Of a DNA stretch of 64,000 bases, positions 22,234 through 33,509 are shown in pieces (the stretch's first letter is position 1; the number at the start of each line of letters is the position of its first letter). A model generated the notes under the pieces. The model saw only the letters and a program-made list of their open reading frames with translations, was not told the origin of the DNA and did no database searches. The translations under genes and the position numbers were made by a program. Source of the DNA: Tetragonia tetragonoides (lineage: Eukaryota > Streptophyta > Magnoliopsida > Caryophyllales > Aizoaceae); assembly GCA_038025085.1 (NCBI GenBank), contig CM076147.1, positions 28,187,001 to 28,251,000 on the forward strand. Reading direction: 5' to 3'.

Positions 22234-22516
22234 AATAATTTATCAATGTTCTTTGTTTGTCAATTTACATATTCAACTAGTTGACATTTGAAACCTATCA
22301 GCTTACCAAACACCTCTACATAAATTCCGCTAATAAACTACGCTGGTCAAATTTGCTAATACAATCCGCTGATCAAATTAGCGCTAATACAATTCACTAT
22401 CTGCTAATTACCAACCAAGGCCATAATTTATTAGAATCAGATTTCATCTGATTTGTGGATAGCAAGATAATGAATATTATACATAAACCAACCTCATTTT
22501 ATAAAATGTTAAAGTA
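22011..22516. other. Intergenic with trinucleotide microsatellite
   Basis: No gene seen. An (AAT)/(ATT)/(AAC) microsatellite occupies about 22168-22240, with about 13 AAC units. Confidence 0.6.
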
Positions 22517-22690
22517 AATTAATGATGTCTTGGCCTAGTGGTTAAAATTGAGGTGTTGGATAAATTTGGTTCAAATGAAGCGTAAAGACTAGTATAATAC
22601 ACACATATACATAAGAGGGAAAATTCAAACTTGGGATCTAATATACCCAACAACTCAACCTTAACCATTAAACTAAGACATACTTGGTTA
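22517..22690. repeat. Inverted repeat with tRNA-like ends, copy 1
   Basis: The left end reads gatgtcttggcctagtggtt; the right end is its imperfect inverse (aaccattaaactaagacata). Both arms contain A-box-like TRGYNNARNNG matches. The centre carries tcaaatgaagcgtaaagac. A copy at about 30535-31590 is split by a solo LTR. I read it as a dimeric or foldback SINE-like repeat; the class is uncertain. Confidence 0.5.
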
Positions 22691-24101
22691 TCGATGATAA
22701 AATTAACTACTCCCTTTGAGACTTCGATACAGTCCCTAATCCCTTTGAGACTTCGATAAATCATCCTTGTAAAAGTGCAATCACTACTAATTATCTCTAT
22801 GAAAATGTTTATAAAGAGTGTTCCAAAGTCAGTGGCAGGATAGGGATTCGAAGAAAATCACACAACTAAGCTACTGAGTAGTGGGGGAATATTCGAAGTG
22901 ACAAAGGGTAAGAGTAAGACCATCTTTAATCGATTCCTTTCCTTTGGAATCACAAAATGCCACTAACTAAGACCACATCTCTTAACTTATTATGTGAATG
23001 TGATAGTAATTGACAAGACAAGAGGGAAAGACTTTTAAACTCGGCAAGGTAAAGACTTTGAAAATACTAAATACCAAATTACAAAGCGGCTAAACAAATT
23101 GGAAAAGACAAATAAGATTTGTTTGCATTTTGCAAATAGGCCAGACAGCCATCAAACATCGGCTATTGTATAACCTCTATCAACCTTTCTTTCTGATTAA
23201 TTGTATTGTCAGTTGTGGGCAAGTAGCTCAAAATTACAAGCTAAATCAATCATTTGTAGTTTGGGTGGATGGCGCACTGGCGCACCTCCACTTATATCAG
23301 TTATATCCAACATTAATTTGAATTTAAATCTTATTTCCAACAAAGTTAAAAGGTGTGTTATATTTTTAATAAGCCTAATCTGATAGTCTGATCCCCTCTT
23401 AATTCTTAATAAGTTGAATCATTGTTACAAAATACGGAGTATCAAACACTACTCTAGTATGCATTATTATATTGATCGAAAATATCATTGAGTGATATTG
23501 AGGTTTAGTAAAAATACACTAGGGTATACTAATATCTTAACAAATACAATGATATAGATTATTTATGCAAAGTTAATTGTAAGACCCCATTTTAGTGACC
23601 AGATTGAGTAAATAATGTGCCGAGAAGGCGAGAATCATCAAGAGCAATATTAATCAATTAAAACTCAACTAAAAGGGCACTCTAGACATGTTTCATGAAG
23701 CTTAATCAATAAGCGACACCACTTTATTCCCACATTCTTGTTTCATGGTCTTATAGTTTAAAAATTGTCTTTTAAATCATATTGACTTCTTAGGGCGATT
23801 ATCCCTTCCGACCGTCTATATACTGTACTCAATTCAATAATCGGAATTGTGAGTTGTACTCAACTTTTCGAAATAGTATATATACTTTAGTGTATGTTGT
23901 GAAACGTTGGTATATCTTAGTGTATTTTTCTTAAACCTGAGTGAGAATTTTAACTATGTTGAAGTGTTATTCCATGTTAGAATATTCAACATCCGTCCCT
24001 GATACAAATACTTTTAGGGTAAAAAGTTGAAAAAACCCGTGTAACAAAAAACTTTACAGTCTACAAAATTGAAGGTAAACTAACAAAGTGTGGAACAAAA
24101 A
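22691..24101. other. Intergenic, no gene seen
   Basis: AT-rich with short frames only. At 23578 the sequence tgtaagaccccattttag resembles an LTR start, but I find no matching end. The last part is the 3' flank of the second ATL gene. Confidence 0.45.
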
Positions 24102-24797
24102 TTAACACCTATAATTCCTAACCAAATCTTCCCTATCTAATGGTACAATATCAAGACTAATCACTTCCGCTGTATCTGCAACAACAGATGATGAAGACAT
24201 ACTTTGTTGATGAAGATGATGATACCCTGTAATCTTCTGACACGTTTCAATCAATGACTGTCTACAAATAGGGCAAGAAGAATGAGATTTAAGCCACTTA
24301 TCAACACACTTAACATGAAATCCATGGTTACATTTTGGCAAAATCCTAAGTCTCTCTCCTTTCTTAAACTCTGACAAACAAATTGCACAAACTTGATCCA
24401 AACCCTGAATCTTCACTTCCTTTGTGTACTTCACTACTGGAAATGTCTTTAATGCCCTTTTATCCAATCCAATATCTACCCTTTGAAGGTTATTAAGTCT
24501 ATTCATGATGTAGTGATTAGGCTCTCCAATGATGAAGCTTGAACACTTAAGCACACACCTAATTAAGGAGTTTATGCATAAGGAGCATATTATTGCACAT
24601 AATAAGATCGTTAAGATCATTATTAAGTTACCATCGAAACCGTCTCGCGACGACGGTTCGGGTTGGTGGCTTGGTGGTGATGGTGGTGGGTGTGGGTGGT
24701 ATAGTTGGGTTTGTAACAACAACCTTCTTGGGTGGTAGTGAAAGTTATTGGCTATGTGAACATGTTGTTGGAGTGTAGAAGTTGTTGAAGACAACAT
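24102..24797 (-). CDS. ATL-type RING-H2 E3 ubiquitin ligase, copy 2
   Basis: Single-exon, 231 residues, same length as copy 1. A Pro/His-rich N-terminus with HPRRLLLQ leads to a transmembrane segment at 57-81, GLD box [12 protein letters not shown] at 109-120, and RING-H2 ligands C137, C140, C156, H158, H161, C164, C175 and C178. The C-terminus ([15 protein letters not shown]) matches that of copy 1 ([16 protein letters not shown]). The two are a tandem duplicate pair: the RING and the GLD box are close to identical, while the linker at about 90-108 and the His/Ser-rich region after the RING have diverged. Predicted membrane-anchored E3 ligase; substrate unknown. Confidence 0.92.
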   Translation of the reverse strand: MLSSTTSTLQQHVHIANNFHYHPRRLLLQTQLYHPHPPPSPPSHQPEPSSRDGFDGNLIMILTILLCAIICSLCINSLIRCVLKCSSFIIGEPNHYIMNRLNNLQRVDIGLDKRALKTFPVVKYTKEVKIQGLDQVCAICLSEFKKGERLRILPKCNHGFHVKCVDKWLKSHSSCPICRQSLIETCQKITGYHHLHQQSMSSSSVVADTAEVISLDIVPLDREDLVRNYRC

Positions 24798-24900
24798 ATT
24801 TTATGTTTTTTGGAGAGAGAAAATCAAGTGGATAGAATTTAGCTTTTGAGGAGTGGTGGTACTGGTTTTTGTTGGTTGGGTTGAGAAGAAATGGAATACT

Positions 24901-24909
24901 CTATATAAG
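24901..24909 (-). promoter_or_regulatory. TATA box of ATL copy 2
   Basis: Plus-strand ctatataag reads cttatatag on the coding strand, about 105 bp before the ATG at 24797, matching the spacing in copy 1. Confidence 0.5.
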
Positions 24910-25487
24910 AGAGGGAAGCTAGTAAGGTTTTTAATGGAAGATATGGTTTCTAGATTTTGATGTTATTGGGGCAAATATAATGTTGTTTTGTATGAATATG
25001 GTTGGTTCATGGTTATCCTTTTAATTTGCTCTTAAGTATATATGTATATATAATCATCACCAGATATTTTAGAAAGATATTAGCGCTTTTAAGGTTGGCA
25101 AGAAGATATTTTTGGGGGTGGTGTAAATTGCTTGTTTTAATCTCAAGGAAAAGACATGTTTAACAAATGAATACTAACAATGATAGAGTACTTGTGAGCG
25201 TGTTTGGGTCGTGGGAATTCCGTACGCACTTTTTATACCGTGTCCGATCATGGATTCATGTCTATGATGCTTTTATGATTGATTAGTTCTATATCGTGGT
25301 AAGTAGAAAAGAATAGAATAATGGTTGTGAATTGTGAGCTAAGTTGGTAAGGGTGTACATATTTTGTCAATAATTAGCAAAATTCAACAAAAGATCAATA
25401 GAAGCATTGCGCATTTATGACAAAATTTTAGCGAAATTGAACAAAGATCTAAAGAGAACATGCCTATTGGTGGTGGTGTTTAGGTAT
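24910..25487. other. Upstream region of ATL copy 2, no gene seen
   Basis: AT-rich, with a short tatatgtatatata tract near 25038. No recognisable gene or element. Confidence 0.45.
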
Positions 25488-25724
25488 GGGTGTGTTCTTT
25501 GAAAGTTACCAGATTGGTTCAATTCAGTTTAATGGTAATCTCGTGTCAATTTAGTGTTGTTCAGTTCAAATTAGTGATTTTTAGTTCAGTTCAGAAATAT
25601 ATATTTTGTCTCACATATTGAATGACGTTCAGTTCAATTCAATTAAATTCATTTCCATACAATGGTGTTCATTACATTTTAGTGGTGTTGATTTCAGTTT
25701 AATTCAACTCTGAAAAACACACTC
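25488..25724. mobile_element. MITE, GGGTGTGTT family, copy 1
   Basis: The left end is GGGTGTGTTCTTT; the right end reads GAGTGTGTTTTTC when inverted. The interior is dominated by ttcagttcaattcagt-type motifs. A second copy with the same ends and interior is at 47705-47935. Non-coding; class not assigned. Confidence 0.6.
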
Positions 25725-25837
25725 ATATTTACAGTCTAATCGTAATTCATACACTTTGTCTTTATAGTTATGTTCTAACTAGATAAATGAAGGGATGTGA
25801 TCAAAACAAGCCACAATCTAAATGTTCGGAAAAGTTT

Positions 25838-26302
25838 TCATTTTTTTTTTTTTGCTAATCGAAAGAGGGCGCAAGTGAATGGCGATCGAGTCACCCTCGC
25901 TACGTCATGTTCGGATTCTCCTGTTCAGCAACGAACATATCAGATTAACTGAACAATCAGCGCAAGCACTGGCCCCGTCAACATAGCACCAACAAGTGGC
26001 TAGTATAGTTCCTAGAAGCTAGTAGACACAAGGCACAAGGGAAAATTGGGATTCAAACCATGGGCAGATCCACCCCTTCGGGATCGCGAGCGGAAGCCCC
26101 CAACCAAGTTTCCGAAAATTAGGGATAGTTATAAAAAAAATTGAGATTTTCCCCTATTGAAAGTTCAATTTGTTCCCCAACTATTGTCCCTTGCCCCTAA
26201 CATAAATCAGTTCTGCATTCACCACTGATTCAAACTCACGATCTTACCTTACCAAACCACTTTGAAATAAGTTTGAAACCACTAAACCATCACCCTTATT
26301 AA
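25838..26302 (-). mobile_element. SINE-like element with tRNA-like head
   Basis: On the minus strand, starting near 26302, the A box TGGTTTAGTGG matches the TRGYNNARNNG consensus fully and the B box GTTTGAATC matches GWTCRANNC at 8/9. An A tail (T run at 25838-25851 on the plus strand) closes it, preceded by ctctttcgattagc. This resembles the 3' end of the LINE at 33442 (cctttcgacgagc). I could not find a clear target duplication, so the limits are approximate. Confidence 0.5.
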
Positions 26303-26498
26303 AGTCATGCTAAAGATTCTTTACATGCTCCTGGGATTATATATGTATTATGGGCTTAGGATTATCTCCATTAGTTACTCATAAGAGCAAAGCTTTATGT
26401 TGTTCAAAAGTTAGCTCTTCTGTTCTCATTCTATCGTCATGCATAAGATAGAACGACAGCCAAAAAGCTAACTTTTACTGATCTAAATGTACAGCATA
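26303..26498. other. Intergenic, no gene seen
   Basis: Short AT-rich stretch between the SINE-like element and the CACTA-like element. Confidence 0.5.
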
Positions 26499-26980
26499 CA
26501 CTACAACAGAAATTACCTCTAATAACGCTTATTTTGATACATATACAGGGCTTTTGAGCGTTATCTAGGCGGGTGTTTTTAAAGGGTATTTCAAAAAAAG
26601 CGCTATGTATGTCATGTCAATAATAACGCTTTTTTGAAAAAGCGTTATGTATATGTTCACCAAAGATAACACTTTTCCTAAAAAACGCTATGTTTGTCAA
26701 AGCTCCATATAACGCTTTTCCCTAATAAGCGCTATGTTTATGCAAGTTTTTTTTTCTCCTTTTGAGTGTCACGCATATATAGCTGTTTTTTATGGGGTTT
26801 TTTTATTCTCTCTCTCTCTATATATATTCTTCACTAAAAAAAGTATATAGAATTGAACAAAATAATGCAATAATAGCCAAAAAATATTCAATTCCATTTC
26901 CATTGCCATTGCCAAATGACCCATCCAAATCCATCGTACAAAAGACCAAGTACAAGACATTTGGTTTGACTAAACCAAAT

Positions 26981-29027
26981 CTAAAGAAAAACGAAAGTCG
27001 AAATGATATCACGACCTCTAACTCTTTGTAGTTCCAACCAGACCCAATAGACTTTTACACCTTCAATAACTGGAATCAAGCCGACGGAAACGTTGGTTGT
27101 GGCTTTATCAAGATCTTTCCTTGCAAATGCACTGTCTGGGATCCCTAGAAATGGATACAAGATTTTAAAAACCTGTTAACAAGGAATTTGCTTTTAATCA
27201 AATAAACATTGTAAAAGAAGCATGATCAAAGATGTTCATATGTTAAATCTAAAACAGTAGCTATGGAAAACAACAGCACACACTAAAACAAATGAGTACA
27301 AGCAATATCAGTGATTAAGACATAGCTATACAGTCACAAATCAACCTGAATACACCAGAGTCATGGGTGCTTACCACAGATATAATGCAGGTCATTATAC
27401 ACAGATCCCTGTTTTGATATGCAAATCATCTGAAGTCAGTGACTGTTACTTATGTGCAATCTCTTTTCAGAGTCTCCTTCGAATATTAAAAGAAGGAATC
27501 ATAAGAGGTAATGAGGTGCATTAGTATACAATGTCTCTTAAAACAGCTGTACCTAAAAAGCACTAGCAAAAAAACTGAATATTAAACTCGTCAGATTAAT
27601 ATTACCACTAATTCACATAGTTTACACAAATCTTTACTTACGTATTAAGGTTACAACTCTGAGCAATCATAAGGGACTTGTTTGACAAAATTCTTTTAAT
27701 GGTTCTGGGGCTTGTAGTTCAGCACGTATCATGAGCACCAAACAATCAATGCTTCCATGCTATGCTTTTGAAATTCCAAATGAAGTGAATTTTATTGCAA
27801 TCAGCAAAGATGGTTGAACATAAACACATGATTTTACTAGGTTAAAGTAAGAATATAAGAAGTTCCAATTTCATATACAATTAGGAGGAATACACATAAT
27901 TAAGCTTATTTGCTTATTGCTTCATATAAGAAACAAGATCTTGCCAAAACCAAGAGACTCTCCAGTTTCATACACAATTAGCGAATACACATGATTTTAT
28001 TTGCATATTGCTTCACAAGTTCACATATGTAACAAGGGTTGGCCAAAACCAACAGATTAATCACTTAAGAACCCATATCAGTGTTCAGTGATGCAAAATT
28101 TCATGTTTTACTTTTTACAGAGTAACAAAATAAGCACTATATTGACAAGTGTACTAAACAATCCCAACATATGCTACAAAATCCAAAGACAGCCTAAGTG
28201 CAAACCCATGTTATCTGCAAGTCAATAATTGTATTTGTGGAAATGGTTTACATGAGTTACCTGATCTTCATCGACATCTCTACTAACAGTGAAAGATCCA
28301 CAAGCTTGAAACCTGTATATATACTGCTCATCATCATTCAGCAACCAAATCAGCCGAAGTAAAATCTCTCACCAAACTGCACAATCATGCTCACACCAAG
28401 CTCCTACCTGCAGAGACTCTACAAACTCATTCGTTCCTGACCACGCAATGTCCCCAAATTTTTCACAAGGTCTGGACATTACACAGTCCAAACACCCCAC
28501 CAAAGGCAAAAAAATGTTCCAGTTAATTACCAAATCAACATCTTCAAGCACGAATCCAGAATTATTTTTTGAATTTTGTTTCTCAAACTTTTACTTGCAG
28601 CAAAACCAAAACTAGATTATATTGATTCAACACACAACCATCACAATTTGAAAAAAAAATTAAGCACGAGAAGAAATAATAGCACAATTTGTCATGTTCT
28701 AATTTGAACGAACGAGTTGTCATTGCTATTTGAAAATTCATTTACAAATGCAAACAAAGTTCAACAGGCAGTTTAAAGCTCAAGTGATAATGAATTACCA
28801 AATAAAAGTTAACAAGTTGCGAATATCAATTTTTCATCAGTCTCCCAAACACTTACAAATCTACCCAACAACCACGAATTGGCAGCATAGGGAAGTAGTT
28901 ACGCCTAATTAATTAGGACAAATTCAAGCATTTCATCAATCTCAATACTCAAAGCCCTAGCCATGGAGAAGGAAGGAGAGAGAGAATGTACCTCCAAATT
29001 GGAAACCCTAGCCCGCGACAGTTCCAT
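26981..29027 (-). CDS. Predicted four-exon gene inside the CACTA-like element, unidentified
   Basis: Exons read on the minus strand: 29027-28992 (starts MELSRARVSNLE, donor GAG/GTACAT), 28587-28408 (donor CAG/GTAGGA), 28326-28261 (donor CAG/GTAACT) and 27172-26981 (acceptor TTAACAG). All have GT-AG borders and lengths divisible by three, and together they give an open frame of 157 codons. Notable stretches are CEKFGDIAWSGTNEFVESLQ, CGSFTVSRDVDEDQ and YPFLGIPDSAFARKDLDKAT. A (CT)n tract on the coding strand precedes the first exon, as in many plant 5' UTRs. The last part (VRGRDIISTFVFL) may be read-through into transposon sequence. I do not recognise the family. Most likely a captured fragment of a host gene; exon borders are by inspection only. 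Confidence 0.5.
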
Positions 29028-29126
29028 TTGAGCGGTGGGAAGAACGGTTTCCGGGTGATGGATGGAGAAGGCGTGCAATGGGCGGCGATGGAGCGGCAAC
29101 ACTGGTCGAGCCAAATGCGTAAACGC

Positions 29127-29127
<1 letters not shown>

Positions 29128-29165
<38 letters not shown>
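29128..29165. repeat. (GA)n microsatellite
   Basis: About 18 GA units, in the 5' leader of the CACTA-borne gene. Confidence 0.9.
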
Positions 29166-29169
<4 letters not shown>

Positions 29170-29545
29170 TTCTGTGTTTTTGTAACTTCTCAATTCAGTA
29201 TTCTGATTGAGAGAATTACTTCCCCCAAAAAAAAAAAAGGAAAAAAAAACTGATTCAGCGACTTAAACATGGAAAGAAGAAAAAGAATACTGTAGAATAC
29301 TTCTCACCAGACCATAACGCGCTTGTACAATTTCCGACTCCTATAACGCTTGGAATAACAGCGTTATTGTACAATACTTTATAACAAAGATTGTTGTGTT
29401 TATTCTAGATTGAAATAGCGCTTTTAGAAAAAGTGTTATAATCGTCCACGAGGTTTTTTTTCCGCCTTGAGTAGCATAACGCTTCCCAAAAAGCGTTATC
29501 TTTAAAGTGTTATTAGAAGCCAATAACGATCCAAAAATGATGGTG

Positions 29546-30530
29546 TATTAAAGCTACTAAGTACCACCTTCTTACGGTACATAAATCGTTGGGCATTTAA
29601 TTTTTAGCACACTTGGTCTTTGTTAGGTAATGTGGGTTCTTATCATGTAGGCCCTGCCTATGGAGACAAGATGGTGAAATGGATGAAAATCTGACTAGTC
29701 AATGTGAAGGATTAGATGGTTGATAAGTGATAATGATATAACATAAGTTAGGTCTCAACGGCCAACCAAGTGGAAAGGGGAGTTCCCCTCCCAGGTTAGG
29801 CTTAGGCGGAGCACCCTCTGTGTGTACAAGTATTGGTATGGACTTTGGAGGGTACTCATGTTTTCGATCAATCCTCATTTCACTTCAGTTCAGTTCAATT
29901 ACAATCGAGTTACGAAGTATATTATTCACTCATATATATACAATAAGTTAGAATATACTATTCCCTCCGGTCCACAGAAATCTTGACGTTTGGAGAATAT
30001 GACTAATATTAAGGAAAACACACTTTAGAACAAAATTTTCAAATTTACCCTTAAAAGAGCACATGAGGTATTAAGAGAGAGAAAATAATATTTTAGTGGG
30101 TATTTATTGCTTTCCTTGCTTTTGTATTATTTTCCTTACTTTTGTAGCTAGTGGCGTGAGAAATCTTTTTTTATTATTATTTCCTTGCACATGGGGGTGA
30201 GAAGGTGGAAGGGGTAAAATAGTAAAGAGTGTTCAAATATATTACCATATAAGGAAACGTAAAGATTTTCATGATCCAGACATAATTGGAAAGCGTAAAG
30301 ATTTCCGTGAACCGGAAAGAGTATTTAGTAGTTGATCATACCGATCAAACTACTAGTAAGACATGAAAGAACAAACATGTTATGACAAATTTAACCTGAG
30401 CTGAAATTAACTAACGTGATCTAAATTGAACAAAACACAACTTAAGGTAATTCGATATATAGTAGTAGCCAATTGTGTTAGAGATAGTCAATTCTAATAG
30501 AAATTGAGTTCATAATTTTATCACCATTAC
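29546..30530. other. Intergenic, no gene seen
   Basis: AT-rich. At 29963-30320 it contains a region of the tccggtccacagaaat...gaaccggaaagagta type, inverted at its ends, which looks like a decayed MITE. No coding frames. Confidence 0.4.
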
Positions 30531-30534
30531 TTCT

Positions 30535-31590
30535 TTTTTTTAAAGTTTCAAATGAGGCGCAAAGACCAGTACATTATACATATATAGGGGAGAAGAGATT
30601 CGAATTTGGAATATGTTAGGGATTTTAATAAATTCCACGCCAATATATTTTGCTAGTAAAAAGTTGAAAATTTTTGGTGTTAATTTGAAAGTTGATTGAA
30701 TAGTATTTACGTGGAGTTTTGGTGTAAGTAGAAGACAAATCTAATTGAAAGGAAGGATATGAGAGTTTGGCAGTAGCATATATATCTTGGGAACTTAGTG
30801 GCATAAAGAAGTTGATTTATGGAAGGTTGAAGTAGCGGCAATATTTGGGAGAATACTATTATTATTAGTTAGAAGTAATTGTGTGGTAAGCAGTTTTTTC
30901 TAATTGGAGTAGTAGTTATATGGAAAGAGTAGTCTTTTGGAAGCATATAAATGTAGGTGGTGATAGATTGGAGAAGTGGGCTCAGCCCCAAGGTAGAGAG
31001 AGAGCTTCCTTATTGTAGTTGAAGAGTTGAAGGGTCTGTAGCTTTTCCCAAAAGCTATGCGAGGTGTGAGTGTGCGGGTGTGTAGAAAGCCCAGCCATTG
31101 AGTGAAGGGTTTCTAGCTTTGACCTCAAAAGCTATGTGGAGAGTTTCTAACTTTGACCTCAAAAGTTAGGTTACGAGGAGGGGACGGTTTTGTGGCTTTC
31201 CCGTGCATAAAGCCATAAATGTGGGGTAGTAGTAGTTGAGGTGAGAGTCCAATTGTATGAAGGGCAAAAGTGAGGATTGAGTTGGGTAGATTATTTCAAT
31301 ACATTAGCTAGAAGAGACTGAGATGTTAGTGTGTTGATATATGTCGTTGTACTCATTGTTTGTCAATGTTAGTGGACTAGTAGTGGTTTGTGGTTTTTTC
31401 CCTAATTGAGAGGGGTTTGCCACGTTAAATATTGTGTGTATTTATTTACCTTGTGTATTTTATTTATTGTGCTTCCGCTGTGGGCAAAGTAGTATAATAG
31501 TGCGGCGTAAAATCCCCAACCGGATCTAATTTACCCAATACCTCAATCTTAACCATTAGGCCAAGACATTCTTGATAGTCACTCACCATG
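30535..31590. repeat. Inverted repeat with tRNA-like end, copy 2, split by a solo LTR
   Basis: The left part (tcaaatgaggcgcaaagacc...cgaatttgga, to about 30610) and the right part (ggatctaatttaccc...cttaaccattaggccaagac, from 31522) match consecutive parts of copy 1 at 22517-22690, where aacttgggatctaat is continuous. The 0.9 kb between them is the solo LTR. Confidence 0.65.
30614..31521 (+). mobile_element. Copia-type solo LTR
   Basis: Ends TGTTAGGGATTTTA and TAAAATCCCCAACC form imperfect inverted termini. Inside are a TATA box (gcatataaatgtagg, about 30942) followed by a gagagagagcttcc leader, and near the 3' end gagaggggtttgccacgtta...cttccgct, a pattern common in plant copia LTRs. No coding domain or second LTR. 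The uninterrupted copy of the host repeat at 22517 shows the empty site. The target duplication is degraded (ggaat against ggatc). Confidence 0.68.
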
Positions 31591-32270
31591 ATTAAGCATT
31601 TAAGCTGTCGTCCAATAGTAAGTTACTTTAGATGCTTTCAGATGAGGTAAAAGTAAAATTACAAGGATTTTACCTCGCCATAAACCATTGCATTTTGCAT
31701 ATGCGACCTATAAATGGTCTAGTTGATAAGTTACAATTGTTCTTACATTTGATTTGTGGGGTTAGACAAACAGATACATCAGATTTGCCGCATCTCAACT
31801 GCATTATTATAGAACATAAAAATAAAACAGACTTGATCACTTGATCAGTACTTCTTTACGTGCAAGGACTTGATCAGTACTTTGCCGTACAATAACAAAT
31901 TAAAATGTTTAATTACTATTGATGTAATCTGGGATTCTGTATCCTAGTAAAAGTTAAAAATATCGTATTCTAGAAATAAATTATTCATAGCAAATCTATT
32001 TATTATATGGAAGAAACAAAATGCTACCTGTTTTCCATGAACGCCTTAGAGATTTGGATCCATTTAGAAAATGTTTTTTCTGGATTCCCCTCAGTAATGA
32101 GATCTGATGTAGCCAATATAAGTTGTTTAGCTCAATGTGTGGCTATTAATCATACTAGCATTAAGCATTATCCTTGAACTTTTATGTAAAGAACTTCCTT
32201 GTCAAATAAAAAATTCTGAAAAACAAAATGGCATCCATTAGTTTAATTCTTAAACTTCTTAAGATAATAT
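31591..32270. other. Intergenic, no gene seen
   Basis: AT-rich with short frames only; nothing recognised. Confidence 0.45.
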
Positions 32271-32449
32271 ACCAATAAGTGGTTGGTGTGAGTGATTCAG
32301 CACTCTCATCCCTTAAATAAGGTCAAAAGTTTGAATCTTGTGAATGGGAAAACTACTTATGGATGGTGAGTACTTTACCTATTCGTGGACAAACCTAGAA
32401 TTAGTATTGATCCAAAAAAATTTGGTGAACTTGTGGTTAAACAAAAAAA
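32271..32449 (+). mobile_element. tRNA-derived SINE, family 1, second copy
   Basis: Same sequence order as 21799-21996 in the opposite orientation: aataagtggttggtgtgag head, cactctcatccctta, B-box region agtttgaatcttgtgaatgg, ggtgaacttgtggttaaac 3' part and an A tail at 32443-32449. Its pol III boxes are each one base off. A 7-bp ttcttaa match (32256, 32450) may be the remains of a target duplication. Confidence 0.75.
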
Positions 32450-33441
32450 TTCTTAACGTGGTGTCCAAACGGTTTGAAGCTTGTCTTTATATGCATTTAT
32501 GGTTCATATTATTGAACATAAAAATAATAAAAATCGGTGGAACAAGTGCCCGTATGACATCTGTTAGCAAAATCGTAATAAGAATTACCAAAAAGCGCAA
32601 GAAGATTGTGCCCCATATTTTGTGATACATCTATACAAGCCAATTAACATTGAGCTTTTCTTAAAATCTGTTATACTCAACTTAATTTAGCTCTTTTAGT
32701 TCAATGCAGTTTAGTTTAGATCAGCACATACTTATCACTTAGATAAGTTTTTATTCAGAAATGAATTCATTATGATACTTACATTATTGGAAAGATTTTA
32801 AATTATATTTTCCAATGAATCCAATACTAGCAAGGAAAAAAAAAAAAAAAAGTCCGATATTAAATTTGTTTGGACGAATTCAATCTAAATGGCTAAAAGT
32901 CCAGTTTTAAAATCAGTTCAGTTCATTTCAATTCAGTTCAGTTCTTTCTTATTGAAAAGAACGGAGCTCCAAGTCACCACAAGTTTCATACCACTCCTTG
33001 AGTACCATGTCTTGTGTGGACTTAGTTTACCGTGGACCAAGAACACTAGTCAAAATATTTAGGGACATAAAGAATATATTTAAAAAGATTTAAATCATTA
33101 GTCCACCATGGACTATATCTACACAAGTTGAGATAACTATAACCACGGTACTATTCAAAAGCATGGCACGAGTATGGCCCGAGCACGACACGAAGCCATC
33201 TTTAGTTGAGACAATGAGTAGCACATTTGCAGTTTTGGGCCTTGAGAAAGAAAAAAAAAGAACGTATGGTTGACATGGTGATGCCTCATGGACACGGATG
33301 TATGATCAGGTCCATAGATGATCATTGCTGCACTGGTGCCCGGACTGGACTGGACAGCACCAGGAAACAATTGTAGGCCTACATTGGCATTTGGCATGGT
33401 GACTTAGATGCTGGTTAATTGTCCAGGGAGCACAATTGATC
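32450..33441. other. Intergenic with hAT MITE fragment
   Basis: AT-rich, with an A run near 32838 and ttcagttcaattcagt-type sequence at 32920-32950. At 33161-33208 a fragment (ggcacgag...cgacacgaagccatctttag) matches the right end of the hAT-like MITE at 21346-21711. No gene seen. Confidence 0.5.
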
Positions 33442-33509
33442 TTTTTTTTTTGCTCGTCGAAAGGTTGCGTGGTTGTATTAGCATTGCGCTCGTAAAACAA
33501 ACATACAAC

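Larger units (their letters stand above)
26499..29545. mobile_element. CACTA-like non-autonomous transposon carrying a spliced gene
   Basis: The left end begins CACTACAACAGAAATTA, a typical CACTA terminus. The right end reads CACCATCATTTTTGG when inverted, so the termini are only partly conserved. Both subterminal regions (26520-26745 and 29310-29530) hold many direct and inverted copies of aacgctttt/aaaagcgtt, the dense subterminal repeat pattern expected of En/Spm elements. No transposase is seen. The 3-bp flanks (ATA left, TAT right) do not match. The interior holds a (GA)n tract and a four-exon gene on the minus strand. Confidence 0.65.

Noticed and set aside
23578..23660. LTR start (tgtaagaccccattttag)
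   Set aside because: Resembles plant LTR starts, but no matching end or target duplication was found nearby.
32344..32625. 93-codon frame
   Set aside because: Begins inside the SINE at 32271-32449 and has no domain.
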